Below the pieces are notes generated by a model. It was not told where the DNA came from. It worked only from the letters and a program-made list of their open reading frames with translations, and made no database searches. The position numbers and the translations under genes were made by a program. Below are positions 48,916 to 57,424 of a stretch of DNA of 64,000 nucleotides, piece by piece. Source of the DNA: an uncultured Porphyromonadaceae bacterium (GTDB taxonomy: Bacteria > Bacteroidota > Bacteroidia > Bacteroidales > Muribaculaceae). Position 1 is the first letter of the stretch; the number at the start of each line of letters is the position of its first letter. The stretch is taken from NCBI GenBank assembly GCA_900550395.1, contig URSD01000002.1, forward strand, positions 62,001 through 126,000. Reading direction: 5' to 3'.

Positions 48916-50046
48916 CTATCGTGATGAGGAAACAGGATTGACAGTCACGCCGTCGCGCACCTTAAGCATCGCCGAAGTGACGTATCGCGCGCCGGGCTCC
49001 AGGCCGGACGTGATTATGCGCATGGAATCGTCGGCCATATCGCCGGTCTTCACAGGCGTATACACCACGCGGTCGGAATCGTTGACGGTATAGAGGTATT
49101 TGCCGAGCTGGTCGGTCGACAGGGAGGCGTCGCGCACCAGCACAGCCCGCGGGTCGATACCGGCCGGAACGGAAATCTCCACATACATGCCGGGACGAAG
49201 TTCATCGTATGGATTATCGATAGTCATCTCAACTGTCAGCGTGCCTGTAGACTTATCCATATCCGGTGCCACATAGAAATAGTCGGCCTTATATTTGTGC
49301 TCCAGCGGCTGCGTGAACGAGACCGGCACCGTCCCCTTGCCTTGCGGCAGGTTACGCGCCACATCCCGGGCCAGAGCAGCGTCCTCGATAGCGAAAATTG
49401 CCAACATTTCTCTGTTGTCGAATAATTCGCACAGCTCCACCGGAGATGCCTCGCCGCTGACATAGTTTCCTACAGACAGAATATTGTCAGTGACGCGTCC
49501 CGTGATCGGCGCCGTCACCGTGCAGTAGCCGAGGCGCGTTCGGGCAAGACTCAGAGACGCCTCGGCATTGTTGATTGCAGCCGCCGAAGTGCGGGCCGCG
49601 CTGCGCGCCTGCTCCAGCTCCATCTCCGACACGGCATCGCTCCGCCAGGCCTTCTCCATGGCGGCCAGATGCTTGACGGCATAATCATTCTCGCTGCGCG
49701 CCGTGGCGAGAGCCGCCTCAGCCTGCCGCACGGCGTCCCGATACGGCTCGCTCTCGATGCTGAACAGCACCTGTCCCTTACGCACTATGTCGCCGCTGGT
49801 GTAGTGCTTGGCCGTTATGGTGCCGTTCACACGCGCCACCACGCGCACGCTCGCCGTTGCCGAGAGTGTGCCTGGAAATTTCTTGTAGATAGTAACGGAA
49901 TCAGTTACTGCTGTCGAAACCTCTATGTCGGGGGCAGCGGCAGCCTTATCGCCGGCATCGCGGCCATGACTACAGGCCTGAAAGAAACACATCGCGACTG
50001 CACAGGCGCCTACTATCAGGCATTTGGGGTTAATGTTCATCATCAT
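48916..50046 (-). CDS. RND periplasmic adaptor (AcrA-like membrane fusion lipoprotein)
   Basis: 376 residues with a lipoprotein-like signal (AVAMCFFQACSHG). VVARVNGTITAKHYTSGDIV is the first half of the lipoyl domain, followed by an alpha-hairpin (QAEAALATARSENDYAVKHL) and the second lipoyl half TVTAPITGRVTDNILSVGNY. It bridges the RND pump and the TolC-like channel. Nine bases separate it from the pump gene. Confidence 0.94.
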   Translation of the reverse strand: MMMNINPKCLIVGACAVAMCFFQACSHGRDAGDKAAAAPDIEVSTAVTDSVTIYKKFPGTLSATASVRVVARVNGTITAKHYTSGDIVRKGQVLFSIESEPYRDAVRQAEAALATARSENDYAVKHLAAMEKAWRSDAVSEMELEQARSAARTSAAAINNAEASLSLARTRLGYCTVTAPITGRVTDNILSVGNYVSGEASPVELCELFDNREMLAIFAIEDAALARDVARNLPQGKGTVPVSFTQPLEHKYKADYFYVAPDMDKSTGTLTVEMTIDNPYDELRPGMYVEISVPAGIDPRAVLVRDASLSTDQLGKYLYTVNDSDRVVYTPVKTGDMADDSMRIITSGLEPGARYVTSAMLKVRDGVTVNPVSSSR

Positions 50047-50051
50047 AGTTG

Positions 50052-51374
50052 TTAGAAAGCGCCTCCGAGCGCACGATACAGGTTTGCAAGGGCCGCGAGG
50101 GCATTCCCGCGCGCGTCCACAAGCGAATTGGTATAGGTAAGATAGTTCATCTGCGCGTCAACGACGTTACTGAACGGCGACAGCCCCTGCGTATACAGAT
50201 CCACCGACAGCAACAGCGACTCATGGCTCTGCTCCACTACGGACTTGTAGAGGTCTATACTGTGCAACGCGTCATTATAGGCCGTCAGTGCGTTCGCAGC
50301 CTCGCTGCCGGCATTCAGCACGGTCTGCCGGTAGGACGCTATCTGCTCCTCCATCGCGTCGCGGGCCGAAACCACAGCCGCCCTGCGGGCCATGCCGTTG
50401 AAGACAGTCCACGACAGCGTCGGTGCTACCGACCACGTGCCGGATCCGCGCCCGAACAGATCGCCCGGTTTGACACCTTCCGTTCCGATAGAGCCGGTTA
50501 TTGACAACGTAGGCAGATAATCCTTTCGTGCCACCCCCAGAGCTGCCGCCGCCGCATTCACCGACGCCTCCGCGGCCACCACGTCGGGACGCCCGCGCAG
50601 TATATCGGCCGGCAATTCAGAGGCCACTATGCGCCGGTATTCGGGCTGCACGCCGTCGCGGGCTTGCAACATGGGGACGATGACGGCAGGCTCAACTCCG
50701 CACAGCAGCGCCAGCGACTGCACGTCGGCTTGTATGCGCGTATGCAGAGCCGGCACGGAAGCCCGCGTGGAGTACAGCACCGTACGGGCCTGGGTCACGT
50801 CCAGGCGCGAGGCCAGTCCGGCCTCGTAGCGCGCTACCGCCTTGCTGACAATCGTGTCCTGTGCCTCGGCATGCGCCGCAGCCACAGCCATCTGGGCCTG
50901 CGCCGTACGCAGGTCGAAATAAGCCGTAGCCACACTGGCACACAGCGACACCATCGCTGCATCGTAGTCGGCCCGCGAAACGTCGCGCCGATAACGGCTT
51001 TCCTTTACCCGCGAATAGTTTCTGCCGAACACATCAATCTCCCAGGATGCCTGCACGCCCAGCGAGTACATACCGCCGGTCGTGCCGTCGCGCCGGGCGC
51101 GTTGCCACGAGGCCGACGCCGTTATGTCCGGATAGTAGGCCGCCGATGCCTGGCGTATGGCCTGGGTGGCCTGGTCTATGCGCAGACCCGCGACTGCGAC
51201 ATCATTGTTGCCTGCCCTTGCAAGGACAAGAAGTGAGTCAAGCGTAGGATCGGCGAATAAGCCCCACCACTGTCCGTCGTCGACAGCACGGGGCACTACG
51301 TCCTGACATACGGCAGACGCAGGCAGCAGCAGCGACAGCAGCAACAGCAGGCGGTAAATGTGGAGAGTGCGCAT
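50052..51374 (-). CDS. TolC/OprM-family outer-membrane efflux channel
   Basis: 440 residues with an N-terminal signal peptide (LLLLLSLLLPASAVCQ). Two repeats of the outer-membrane efflux protein domain are visible, with SWEIDVFGRNYSRVKESRYR and TLSWTVFNGMARRAAVVSAR as the matching repeat segments. First gene of the tolC-acrA-acrB-like operon, five bases from the adaptor. No regulator is encoded next to it. Confidence 0.94.
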   Translation of the reverse strand: MRTLHIYRLLLLLSLLLPASAVCQDVVPRAVDDGQWWGLFADPTLDSLLVLARAGNNDVAVAGLRIDQATQAIRQASAAYYPDITASASWQRARRDGTTGGMYSLGVQASWEIDVFGRNYSRVKESRYRRDVSRADYDAAMVSLCASVATAYFDLRTAQAQMAVAAAHAEAQDTIVSKAVARYEAGLASRLDVTQARTVLYSTRASVPALHTRIQADVQSLALLCGVEPAVIVPMLQARDGVQPEYRRIVASELPADILRGRPDVVAAEASVNAAAAALGVARKDYLPTLSITGSIGTEGVKPGDLFGRGSGTWSVAPTLSWTVFNGMARRAAVVSARDAMEEQIASYRQTVLNAGSEAANALTAYNDALHSIDLYKSVVEQSHESLLLSVDLYTQGLSPFSNVVDAQMNYLTYTNSLVDARGNALAALANLYRALGGAF

Positions 51375-51458
51375 AAAGTGTACGGATTAGAACAACGCCC
51401 CGGAATAATCCGGCGACATTATTATAACCGCACAAATGCGCGCTTGGTTCGGACGCAC

Positions 51459-52349
51459 TCAGCCTTTTGCAGCATCCTGACGTCGCTGTAGCCTGAAGAA
51501 TTCGAGCCGGTCAGGCGTAAGTCGTCCGAAAAAGAAACTGCGCGCACGGGCCGTCCCCGTGAAGCGCTCGCTCAATGCCATCATCGTGCTGCGGCGGTCT
51601 GCTACGGCGATGCATTCCACTGTATCCTCGCCGACAGCCGGAAACTCGCGCGAACTCTTGACGAGATAGGATTTGCCGGCTCGCTCTATCACGCAGTAGC
51701 CTGCCGCGAGCGAGCAGTCGTACTCATGCTTGTATTTCTTGAAAACGCTCTCGAAATGCGCCACCACGTCGCCGAAACGCTCATACTTGCGCTCGGCGCC
51801 ATACTTTTCCACGAACCGGTCGAACAGTATTCGGAAGCATTCGAGAGTGACGCAGGCGTCGTAAGCCGCCGAGTGTGCCATGCCGTCATCATGTCCTACC
51901 CCGAGTTCCTCGCAGCAGCGGCGCAGGCTTATGCCCTGCATATAGTCGAGACCGGCCTCACGGCCGTGGCACAGCCAGAACCAGTCGCGCAGCTCCAGCA
52001 CACGCTTGGAGTCCAGTCCCTGCACATACTGCCGCTTCATCTTCGCCATGTCGTTCTCGCGCACGGCGAAGCCCATGACGTAGCGGCACCGGTCGATGAT
52101 GGGCTGTATGCGTCGCCGCGCCGACGAAAACGATGGCGCACCGGCCACCATCTCAGGCGTGATGTGGTGTATCTCGCTCGACCATGTGCGGTAGCGGCGC
52201 GGTTTGAATCGCTGCTGATACATCAGGCGCCCGAGCACGTCGATTATAGACAGCTCCAGCATCTCCATCCCGCGTGCGAACTCTGCGTCAAAACAGATGC
52301 ACGCTTCGGGCGGGAATCCCTCAAGCAATTGCCGGCTGCGCTCGTTCAT
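51459..52349 (-). CDS. DnaQ-like 3'-5' exonuclease domain protein
   Basis: 296 residues. DEDDh residues are visible in CICFDAEFARGMEMLELSII (Asp and Glu) and AHSAAYDACVTLECF (His and Asp), with HITPEMVAGAP between. The C-terminal third (CVIERAGKSYLVKSSREFPA onward) is not a domain I recognise. The start overlaps the upstream lipoprotein gene in ATGA. RNA or DNA as substrate cannot be told. Confidence 0.85.
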   Translation of the reverse strand: MNERSRQLLEGFPPEACICFDAEFARGMEMLELSIIDVLGRLMYQQRFKPRRYRTWSSEIHHITPEMVAGAPSFSSARRRIQPIIDRCRYVMGFAVRENDMAKMKRQYVQGLDSKRVLELRDWFWLCHGREAGLDYMQGISLRRCCEELGVGHDDGMAHSAAYDACVTLECFRILFDRFVEKYGAERKYERFGDVVAHFESVFKKYKHEYDCSLAAGYCVIERAGKSYLVKSSREFPAVGEDTVECIAVADRRSTMMALSERFTGTARARSFFFGRLTPDRLEFFRLQRRQDAAKG

Positions 52350-52642
52350 GGTTCCGTAGATGTGATTGAATCGGGAATCACCTGCGCGGCGGCGTCCATA
52401 TAAGCATCGGCCGCACGGTCATATCCGAGGGCGCGCATATGCGCCTCCTTATGCTTTATCATCAGCAGCGCGGCCTCGCGCTCCATCGCCGTCGCGTTGC
52501 TGTCGGCCAGTGCGGCGGCATCTCTCCGGCCTGCGGCTGCGGCCGAATCAAGGGCTACCGACGAGTGCGGATTGCTCATGGACCCTCCTCCGCACGCGCT
52601 CAGCAGAAGAAACAAAAATACTGATATAGCCGGTGCTCTCAT
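52346..52642 (-). CDS. Small Ala-rich lipoprotein
   Basis: 98 residues. A signal peptide ends in lipobox LSAC, with Gly at +2. The mature part is alanine-rich and helical (EREAALLMIKHKEAHMRALG, then DRAADAYMDAAAQVIP). I know no function. It overlaps the exonuclease genes on both sides by four bases. Confidence 0.8.
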   Translation of the reverse strand: MRAPAISVFLFLLLSACGGGSMSNPHSSVALDSAAAAGRRDAAALADSNATAMEREAALLMIKHKEAHMRALGYDRAADAYMDAAAQVIPDSITSTEP

Positions 52643-53136
52643 AGCAGAATTATACCGAGCCTGGCGGCGGCTTCCGCGTCGGCCAGGGCGTTATGATGGT
52701 TCTTAAGATTGATGGCGAAGAAATCGCATAGCGAATCAAGCGACTTCGACGCAAGCACCCCGCGGGGAATTTTCCGACGGGCTGCGGCAAGTGTGCATAG
52801 AAACGGCCTCTCGGGCGCGTCAAGGCGATAGATACGGCAGGCTGCGTGTATACACCGCTGGTCGAAGGGGGCGTTGTGCGCCGCAAGAGGCATATCGCCG
52901 GCCCAGGCCGAGAAACGGCGCCACACGGAGTCGAAGCATGGAGCGTCGGCCGTATCGGCTGCCGTCAGACCGTGCACACGCGTACACGACCAAAGATAAT
53001 ACTCCGGCTCGGGACGCACAAGGCTGTAGAATGTGTCTACAATGCGGCCGCCGCATACCTTCGCCGCACCCAGGGCGCATATGCTCCCGGGTTCGGCGTT
53101 CGCCGTCTCCACGTCCACAGCTATAAAGTCATTCAT
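52639..53136 (-). CDS. DnaQ-like 3'-5' exonuclease
   Basis: 165 residues from the ATG at 53136 (MNDFIAVDVETANAEPGSIC); a longer frame to 53172 reads ispH sequence. Exo I VDVETANAEPGSI, Exo II HNAPFDQRCIHAACR and Exo III HHNALADAEAAARL give all DEDDh residues. Similar stand-alone exonucleases are common in Bacteroidetes and may act in repair or as a polymerase proofreading factor. It overlaps ispH by eight bases. Confidence 0.88.
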   Translation of the reverse strand: MNDFIAVDVETANAEPGSICALGAAKVCGGRIVDTFYSLVRPEPEYYLWSCTRVHGLTAADTADAPCFDSVWRRFSAWAGDMPLAAHNAPFDQRCIHAACRIYRLDAPERPFLCTLAAARRKIPRGVLASKSLDSLCDFFAINLKNHHNALADAEAAARLGIILL

Positions 53137-54007
53137 CGCTCTCCATGTACCGCGCCACGGCGTCGCGCACATCCTCCATCAGCCACAGCGGTGTGCTCGT
53201 GGCGCCGCAGATGCCCACCGACGAGGCGCCGCGCAGCCACTCGGCGTTCAGATGAGAGGCATTCGCTATGAGGTGTGTGTCGGGATTCACCGCGCGACAC
53301 TGGTCGTAAAGTATCCTTCCGTTGCTGCTCTTGGTGCCGGCCACGAACAGCACGATGCCGTGCGAGGCGGCGAAGCGTCTCAGACGCTCCACCCGCCCGC
53401 TGACCGAACGGCATATCGTGTCGTAATGCTCGAAATGGGCCTGAGGCTGCATGCGGCGCTCTATTTCCTCTATGATGCCGCGATAGCCCTCGAGGCTCTT
53501 GGTGGTCTGCGAGAACAGCGCTATGTCGCGGGTGTAGTCCAGACGGTCGAGGTCGGCCACGGTCTCCACCACTATGGCCTGCCCGTCCGTCTGCCCTACC
53601 AGGCCGTTCACTTCGGCATGTCCTGTCTTGCCGTATATCACTATCTGCGGACGCCGCGCCGGGTCGCGGTCATAGGCGGCCTTCACCCGCTGTTGCAGTT
53701 TCAGCACCACGGGACACGTGGCGTCCACTATGTCTATGCCGCGTCGGCGCGCCGTGGCGTAGGTCGACGGCGGCTCGCCGTGGGCGCGCAGCAGCACCCG
53801 CGCACCGGCCGGAAGCGCCGACAGGTCGTCGTGCGTGATTGTGGCGAGGCCCTTGCCGCGCAGGCGCTCCACCTCGTCGCTGTTGTGCACGATGTCGCCC
53901 AGGCAGTACAGCGTGCCGCCGGCTTCAAGCTGCTCCTCGGCCTTGCTTATGGCCGTGGTGACACCGAAGCAGAAACCCGAATCCTTGTCAATCTCTATCC
54001 GTGCCAT
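53129..54007 (-). CDS. ispH: 4-hydroxy-3-methylbut-2-enyl diphosphate reductase
   Basis: Last enzyme of the MEP isoprenoid pathway, producing IPP and DMAPP through a 4Fe-4S cluster. 292 residues. The three cluster cysteines lie in SGFCFGVTTAI, DATCPVVLKLQ and SVGICGATSTP; LLRAHGEPPSTY and VAGTKSSNGRILYDQC are further signatures. Six bases separate it from cmk upstream, a pairing common in Bacteroidetes. Confidence 0.96.
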   Translation of the reverse strand: MARIEIDKDSGFCFGVTTAISKAEEQLEAGGTLYCLGDIVHNSDEVERLRGKGLATITHDDLSALPAGARVLLRAHGEPPSTYATARRRGIDIVDATCPVVLKLQQRVKAAYDRDPARRPQIVIYGKTGHAEVNGLVGQTDGQAIVVETVADLDRLDYTRDIALFSQTTKSLEGYRGIIEEIERRMQPQAHFEHYDTICRSVSGRVERLRRFAASHGIVLFVAGTKSSNGRILYDQCRAVNPDTHLIANASHLNAEWLRGASSVGICGATSTPLWLMEDVRDAVARYMESDE

Positions 54008-54013
54008 GACCGG

Positions 54014-54709
54014 TCAGTTGCGCTCCGATGCCTCGCGGAAGCGTTCGAGGAGCCATTCGTCCTGCTGCGCCGGCGTCATGTCGGAGTTGTCGAGCAGCAC
54101 GGCGTCGTCGGCACGGCGCAGGGGGCTCTCCTCGCGCGTCTCGTCTATGCGGTCGCGTTCCCTCACGTTGGCAAGCACCTCGGCATAGTCTACATCGCCG
54201 CCGGCTCCCTTCATCTCGTCGTAGCGGCGCCGGGCGCGTGTCTCGGCAGGCGCGTTCACGAAGATTTTGAGCTCGGCGTCAGGGAAGACGGTGGTGCCTA
54301 TGTCGCGGCCGTCCATCACGATGCCGCCCTCCAGGCCCAGCGCCTGCTGCATGGCCACCAGGGCATGGCGCACCTGCGGAATGGCTGCCACGGGCGACAC
54401 GCTTTCCGACACCCGCAGCGACCTGATCTCTTTCTCCACATCCGTCCCGTTCAGCAGCGTGTGCTGGCGGCCGTCGGCGCCTGCCGGCGAAAAGTCTATG
54501 CGGATGCCGGGGAGCGCGCCCACAAGGGCCTCAGTGTCGGGCGTGCCGTCGGCGTGCATCAGGCCGTGGTCCAGGGCGTAGAGCGTTACGGCCCTGTACA
54601 TGGCTCCGCTGTCGATGTAGCGGTAGCCTATGCGTGCGGCCAGACTGCGCGCCATGGTGCTCTTGCCCGACGATGAATACCCGTCGATGGCTACTGTAAG
54701 TTTTTTCAT
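54014..54709 (-). CDS. cmk: Cytidylate kinase
   Basis: 231 residues from ATG 54709 (MKKLTVAIDGYSSSGKSTMA); the frame continues upstream through the terminator and fabG, but that is chance reading. P-loop GYSSSGKST, IDSGAMYRAVTLYALDHG, and GIVMDGRDIGTTVFPDAELK with ETRARRRYDEM are diagnostic. It phosphorylates CMP and dCMP. Confidence 0.96.
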   Translation of the reverse strand: MKKLTVAIDGYSSSGKSTMARSLAARIGYRYIDSGAMYRAVTLYALDHGLMHADGTPDTEALVGALPGIRIDFSPAGADGRQHTLLNGTDVEKEIRSLRVSESVSPVAAIPQVRHALVAMQQALGLEGGIVMDGRDIGTTVFPDAELKIFVNAPAETRARRRYDEMKGAGGDVDYAEVLANVRERDRIDETREESPLRRADDAVLLDNSDMTPAQQDEWLLERFREASERN

Positions 54710-54727
54710 TTTTTTTGTATCTGAAAA

Positions 54728-54776
54728 ACGGAGGCAAGAGGCAGGGGAGCATACCGCCTGGCCGTCTTGCCTCCGT
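54728..54776 (-). terminator. Intrinsic terminator after fabG
   Basis: ACGGAGGCAAGA (54728-54739) pairs perfectly with TCTTGCCTCCGT (54765-54776). On the minus strand the hairpin is followed by T5. It separates fabG from cmk. Confidence 0.85.
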
Positions 54777-54798
54777 GTGATAGGATTTTTCGGATGGA

Positions 54799-55545
54799 TT
54801 ACATGTTCATGCCGCCGTCCACCTGGATAACCTGGCCGGAAACATAGCTCGACATATCGGAGGCGAGGAAGGTTGCCACGTCGGCGATGTCCTCGGGCTT
54901 GCCGCCGCGACGCAGAGGTATCTTCTTGGTCCACTCGGCGCGCACTTCTTCGGGCAGCGCTGCGGTCATGGCTGTCTCGATGAAGCCGGGAGCTATGGCG
55001 TTGGCACGGATGCCGCGCGAGCCCACTTCCTGTGCGATGCTCTTGGCGAGAGCTATGAGGCCTGCCTTGGAGGCTGCGTAGTTGGCCTGACCGGCGTTGC
55101 CGTGAACGCCCACCACCGATGCCATGTTGATGATGCTGCCGCCGCGCTGACGGAGCATCACGGGCAGAACTGCGTTGATGAAGTTGAAGGCGCTCTTCAG
55201 GTTGACGTTGATTACGGCGTCCCACTGCTGCTCGGTCATGCGCATCATCAGGCCGTCCTTGGTGATGCCGGCGTTGTTGACGAGGATGTCGATGCGGCCG
55301 AAGTCCTTCACCACCTCGGCTACCACTTCCTTGGTCTGCTGGAAGTCGGCGGCGTTGGAGGCATAGCCCTTGCACTTTACGCCCAGGGCTGCTATCTCGC
55401 TTTCGGTAGCTTTGCCGGTCTCGTCTATCACGAGGTCAGTAAAAGCGATATTGGCACCCTCCTGGGCGAAACGCAGGGCAATGGCACGGCCTATGCCGCG
55501 TGCAGCACCCGTAATGAGGGCTGTTTTTCCTTCGAGAAGTTTCAT
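54799..55545 (-). CDS. fabG: 3-oxoacyl-[acyl-carrier-protein] reductase
   Basis: NADPH-dependent SDR of fatty-acid elongation, 248 residues, normal length. Cofactor motif ITGAARGIGRAIALRFAQEG, NNAGITKDGLMMRM, and the catalytic Ser/Tyr/Lys in SVVGVHGNAGQANYAASKAG; ends VSGQVIQVDGGMNM. The gene stands alone between its own promoter and terminator. Confidence 0.95.
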   Translation of the reverse strand: MKLLEGKTALITGAARGIGRAIALRFAQEGANIAFTDLVIDETGKATESEIAALGVKCKGYASNAADFQQTKEVVAEVVKDFGRIDILVNNAGITKDGLMMRMTEQQWDAVINVNLKSAFNFINAVLPVMLRQRGGSIINMASVVGVHGNAGQANYAASKAGLIALAKSIAQEVGSRGIRANAIAPGFIETAMTAALPEEVRAEWTKKIPLRRGGKPEDIADVATFLASDMSSYVSGQVIQVDGGMNM

Positions 55546-55587
55546 TTTCTGAACTATTATATAATGTATATTTGGTTATTCTGACTG

Positions 55588-55619
55588 CAAAATTAATGAA
55601 AATTCATTTGCAGGGCAAT
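55588..55619 (-). promoter_or_regulatory. Promoter of fabG
   Basis: Minus strand ATTG (55619-55616), 20-base spacer, TAATTTTG (55595-55588). It overlaps the divergent promoter at 55607-55638. Confidence 0.7.
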
Positions 55620-55638
55620 ATAAAACTGACTAATTTTG
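55607..55638 (+). promoter_or_regulatory. Promoter of the FtsX-like permease gene
   Basis: TTTG (55607-55610), 20-base spacer, TAATTTTG (55631-55638). Transcription would start near 55644-55646, at or next to the ATG, so the message may be leaderless. Confidence 0.7.
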
Positions 55639-55645
55639 CAATACA

Positions 55646-56905
55646 ATGAATATGACGGCATGGATAGCATCGCGGCTGAGCATCGGCGCGGGGAGTTCAC
55701 GGAGCGCCCGCACGGGTGCTGTCATAGCCGTGACCGGCATCGCCATAGCTTTGGCTGTCATGGAATTCACGCTGGCCGTAGTGGGCGGCTTCCGCGACGA
55801 GATTCGCCATAAGGTTCTCGGATTCGACCCTGAAGTGAGCGTCATGCCTCCCTACAATCCCGAAGATGCGACTTCGGAAGAATATCTCACGGCCGACTCG
55901 GCCATCGCCGGCATCATACGGCAAGAGGTTCCGGGAGCCGCTGCGGCGCTGGCCGTGTCGCGTCCCGCCGTATTGAAGACCGACGGCGATTTTTCGGTCC
56001 TGTATTTCTCGGCCTACGACCCTACGGCCCACGACTACACTTTCGAGCGTTCCTGCGTCACGCAGGGCGAGTGGCCCGATTTCACAAACGACAGCACGCG
56101 CAACCACATCGTCATCAGCGAGGCCACGGCGCGGGCTCTCAATCTCGCCGTCGGCGACCGGCCCATGCTGTACTTCGTGGACGGACGCACCGCCATTCGC
56201 AGCCGCCGCGTCACGGTCAGCGCCCTGTTTGCCAGCCGCATGGAGGAGCGCGACCGTTCCACGGCCTATGCCTCCCTGCCCATGCTTCAGGCCGTAAGCG
56301 GCATCGGGAGCAATCAGGGAACGAGGCTTGAACTCCGAGGCATCGGCATAGATTCCGCAGCGGCGGCAGCCGCCCGTCTCCAGACCCGCCTCGTGGCCGA
56401 ATGGCAGCAGGGGGCTATAGCCCACCTCCATCCCGTCGACAACATTCAGCGCAGCGGAGGCATGTACCTCAACTGGCTCGACCTGCTCGACACCAACGTG
56501 ATCGTGATTTTCATCCTCATGCTGCTCGTCGCCGCATCCACTCTGGTGGCCGCGCTCTTCATCCTCGTGCTCGAACACATCTCCACCATAGGCATACTCC
56601 GCACTCTGGGAGCCACACGCCGTATGGTGCGCAATATATTCATCACCACGGCCATGAGGCTTGTCCTCCGCGGCATCGTCATCGGCAACGCCGTCGGTAT
56701 CGGCTTGCTCATGCTGCAAAAGCAGCTGCATCTTATCCCCCTCGACCCGGAGATGTACTATCTCGACCACGTGCCGGTGAGCATGCACTGGATGCACATG
56801 CTTGCGCTCAACCTCGGCGTGGCTGTCGCGGCATGGCTGATACTCGTTATTCCGTCGCGTATCGCTGCCGGTGTAGACCCGGCTCTCACCGTACGTTATG
56901 AATAA
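55646..56905 (+). CDS. LolC/E- or FtsX-like ABC transporter permease
   Basis: 419 residues. One N-terminal helix (SARTGAVIAVTGIAIALAVM), a large periplasmic domain, then three C-terminal helices beginning LDTNVIVIFILMLLVAASTL; the conserved LEHISTIGILRTLGATRRMV is the coupling region of FtsX-type permeases. Such proteins extract lipoproteins (Lol) or act as mechanotransmitters. The ATPase partner is not adjacent. The role as a Lol component is the best guess. Confidence 0.86.
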   Translation: MNMTAWIASRLSIGAGSSRSARTGAVIAVTGIAIALAVMEFTLAVVGGFRDEIRHKVLGFDPEVSVMPPYNPEDATSEEYLTADSAIAGIIRQEVPGAAAALAVSRPAVLKTDGDFSVLYFSAYDPTAHDYTFERSCVTQGEWPDFTNDSTRNHIVISEATARALNLAVGDRPMLYFVDGRTAIRSRRVTVSALFASRMEERDRSTAYASLPMLQAVSGIGSNQGTRLELRGIGIDSAAAAAARLQTRLVAEWQQGAIAHLHPVDNIQRSGGMYLNWLDLLDTNVIVIFILMLLVAASTLVAALFILVLEHISTIGILRTLGATRRMVRNIFITTAMRLVLRGIVIGNAVGIGLLMLQKQLHLIPLDPEMYYLDHVPVSMHWMHMLALNLGVAVAAWLILVIPSRIAAGVDPALTVRYE

Positions 56906-56971
56906 AATCGCTCTGCCTGACGAACCAAACCCACACCACATCTTGTTTTTAGTATAAGAACGGATGTGAAT

Positions 56972-56990
56972 TTTAACATTTATTGTTAAA
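56972..56990. other. Small AT-rich inverted repeat
   Basis: TTTAACA (56972-56978) and TGTTAAA (56984-56990) around a five-base loop, in the 161-base gap before rsfS. No T-tract follows; it may be a weak terminator or operator. Confidence 0.3.
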
Positions 56991-57040
56991 CACACGCCAA
57001 ATTAAGGTACACGCCACAGGCGATTATCACAAATTTTCAT

Positions 57041-57048
57041 TACTTTTG
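57041..57048 (+). promoter_or_regulatory. -7 box of the rsfS-ftsH operon
   Basis: TACTTTTG, exact -7 consensus, 19 bases before the rsfS ATG. No clear -33 box is seen at the usual distance. Confidence 0.5.
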
Positions 57049-57066
57049 CATATTAAATAATTCTTA

Positions 57067-57423
57067 ATGACACAAAACTCCTTAGAAGAGCTCATCATAG
57101 AAGGCATACGCGACCGTAAAGGCCGCAATATCACGACAGTAGACATGAGCGCAATTGAGGCCGCGCCGGTATCCGGATTCATCATCACCGAGGGCTCAAG
57201 CAACACTCAGGTAAGCGCTATCGCCGACAGCGTACGCGACTACGTGCAAAGCCACGGCGACATAAAGCCTTTTAATTACGACGGCTACGGACAGTCGGAG
57301 TGGATTGTACTCGACTACGGCAGCCTGATGGTGCATATCTTCCAGCGCGAAGCGCGCCTGCGCTACAATCTTGAAGAACTATGGAGCGATGCTGTCATAA
57401 GCGAACTTCCGAATCTCGACTGA
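57067..57423 (+). CDS. rsfS: Ribosomal silencing factor RsfS
   Basis: 118 residues, Iojap family. Binds ribosomal protein L14 and blocks subunit joining when nutrients are scarce. SGFIITEGSSNTQVSAIADS and the C-terminal GQSEWIVLDYGSLMVHIFQ are diagnostic. One base separates it from ftsH, a typical Bacteroidetes arrangement. Confidence 0.95.
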   Translation: MTQNSLEELIIEGIRDRKGRNITTVDMSAIEAAPVSGFIITEGSSNTQVSAIADSVRDYVQSHGDIKPFNYDGYGQSEWIVLDYGSLMVHIFQREARLRYNLEELWSDAVISELPNLD

Positions 57424-57424
57424 T

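Noticed and set aside
54710..55375. Long upstream extension of the cmk frame through fabG
   Set aside because: It crosses a strong terminator and reads fabG out of frame; cmk homology begins at MKKLTVAID.
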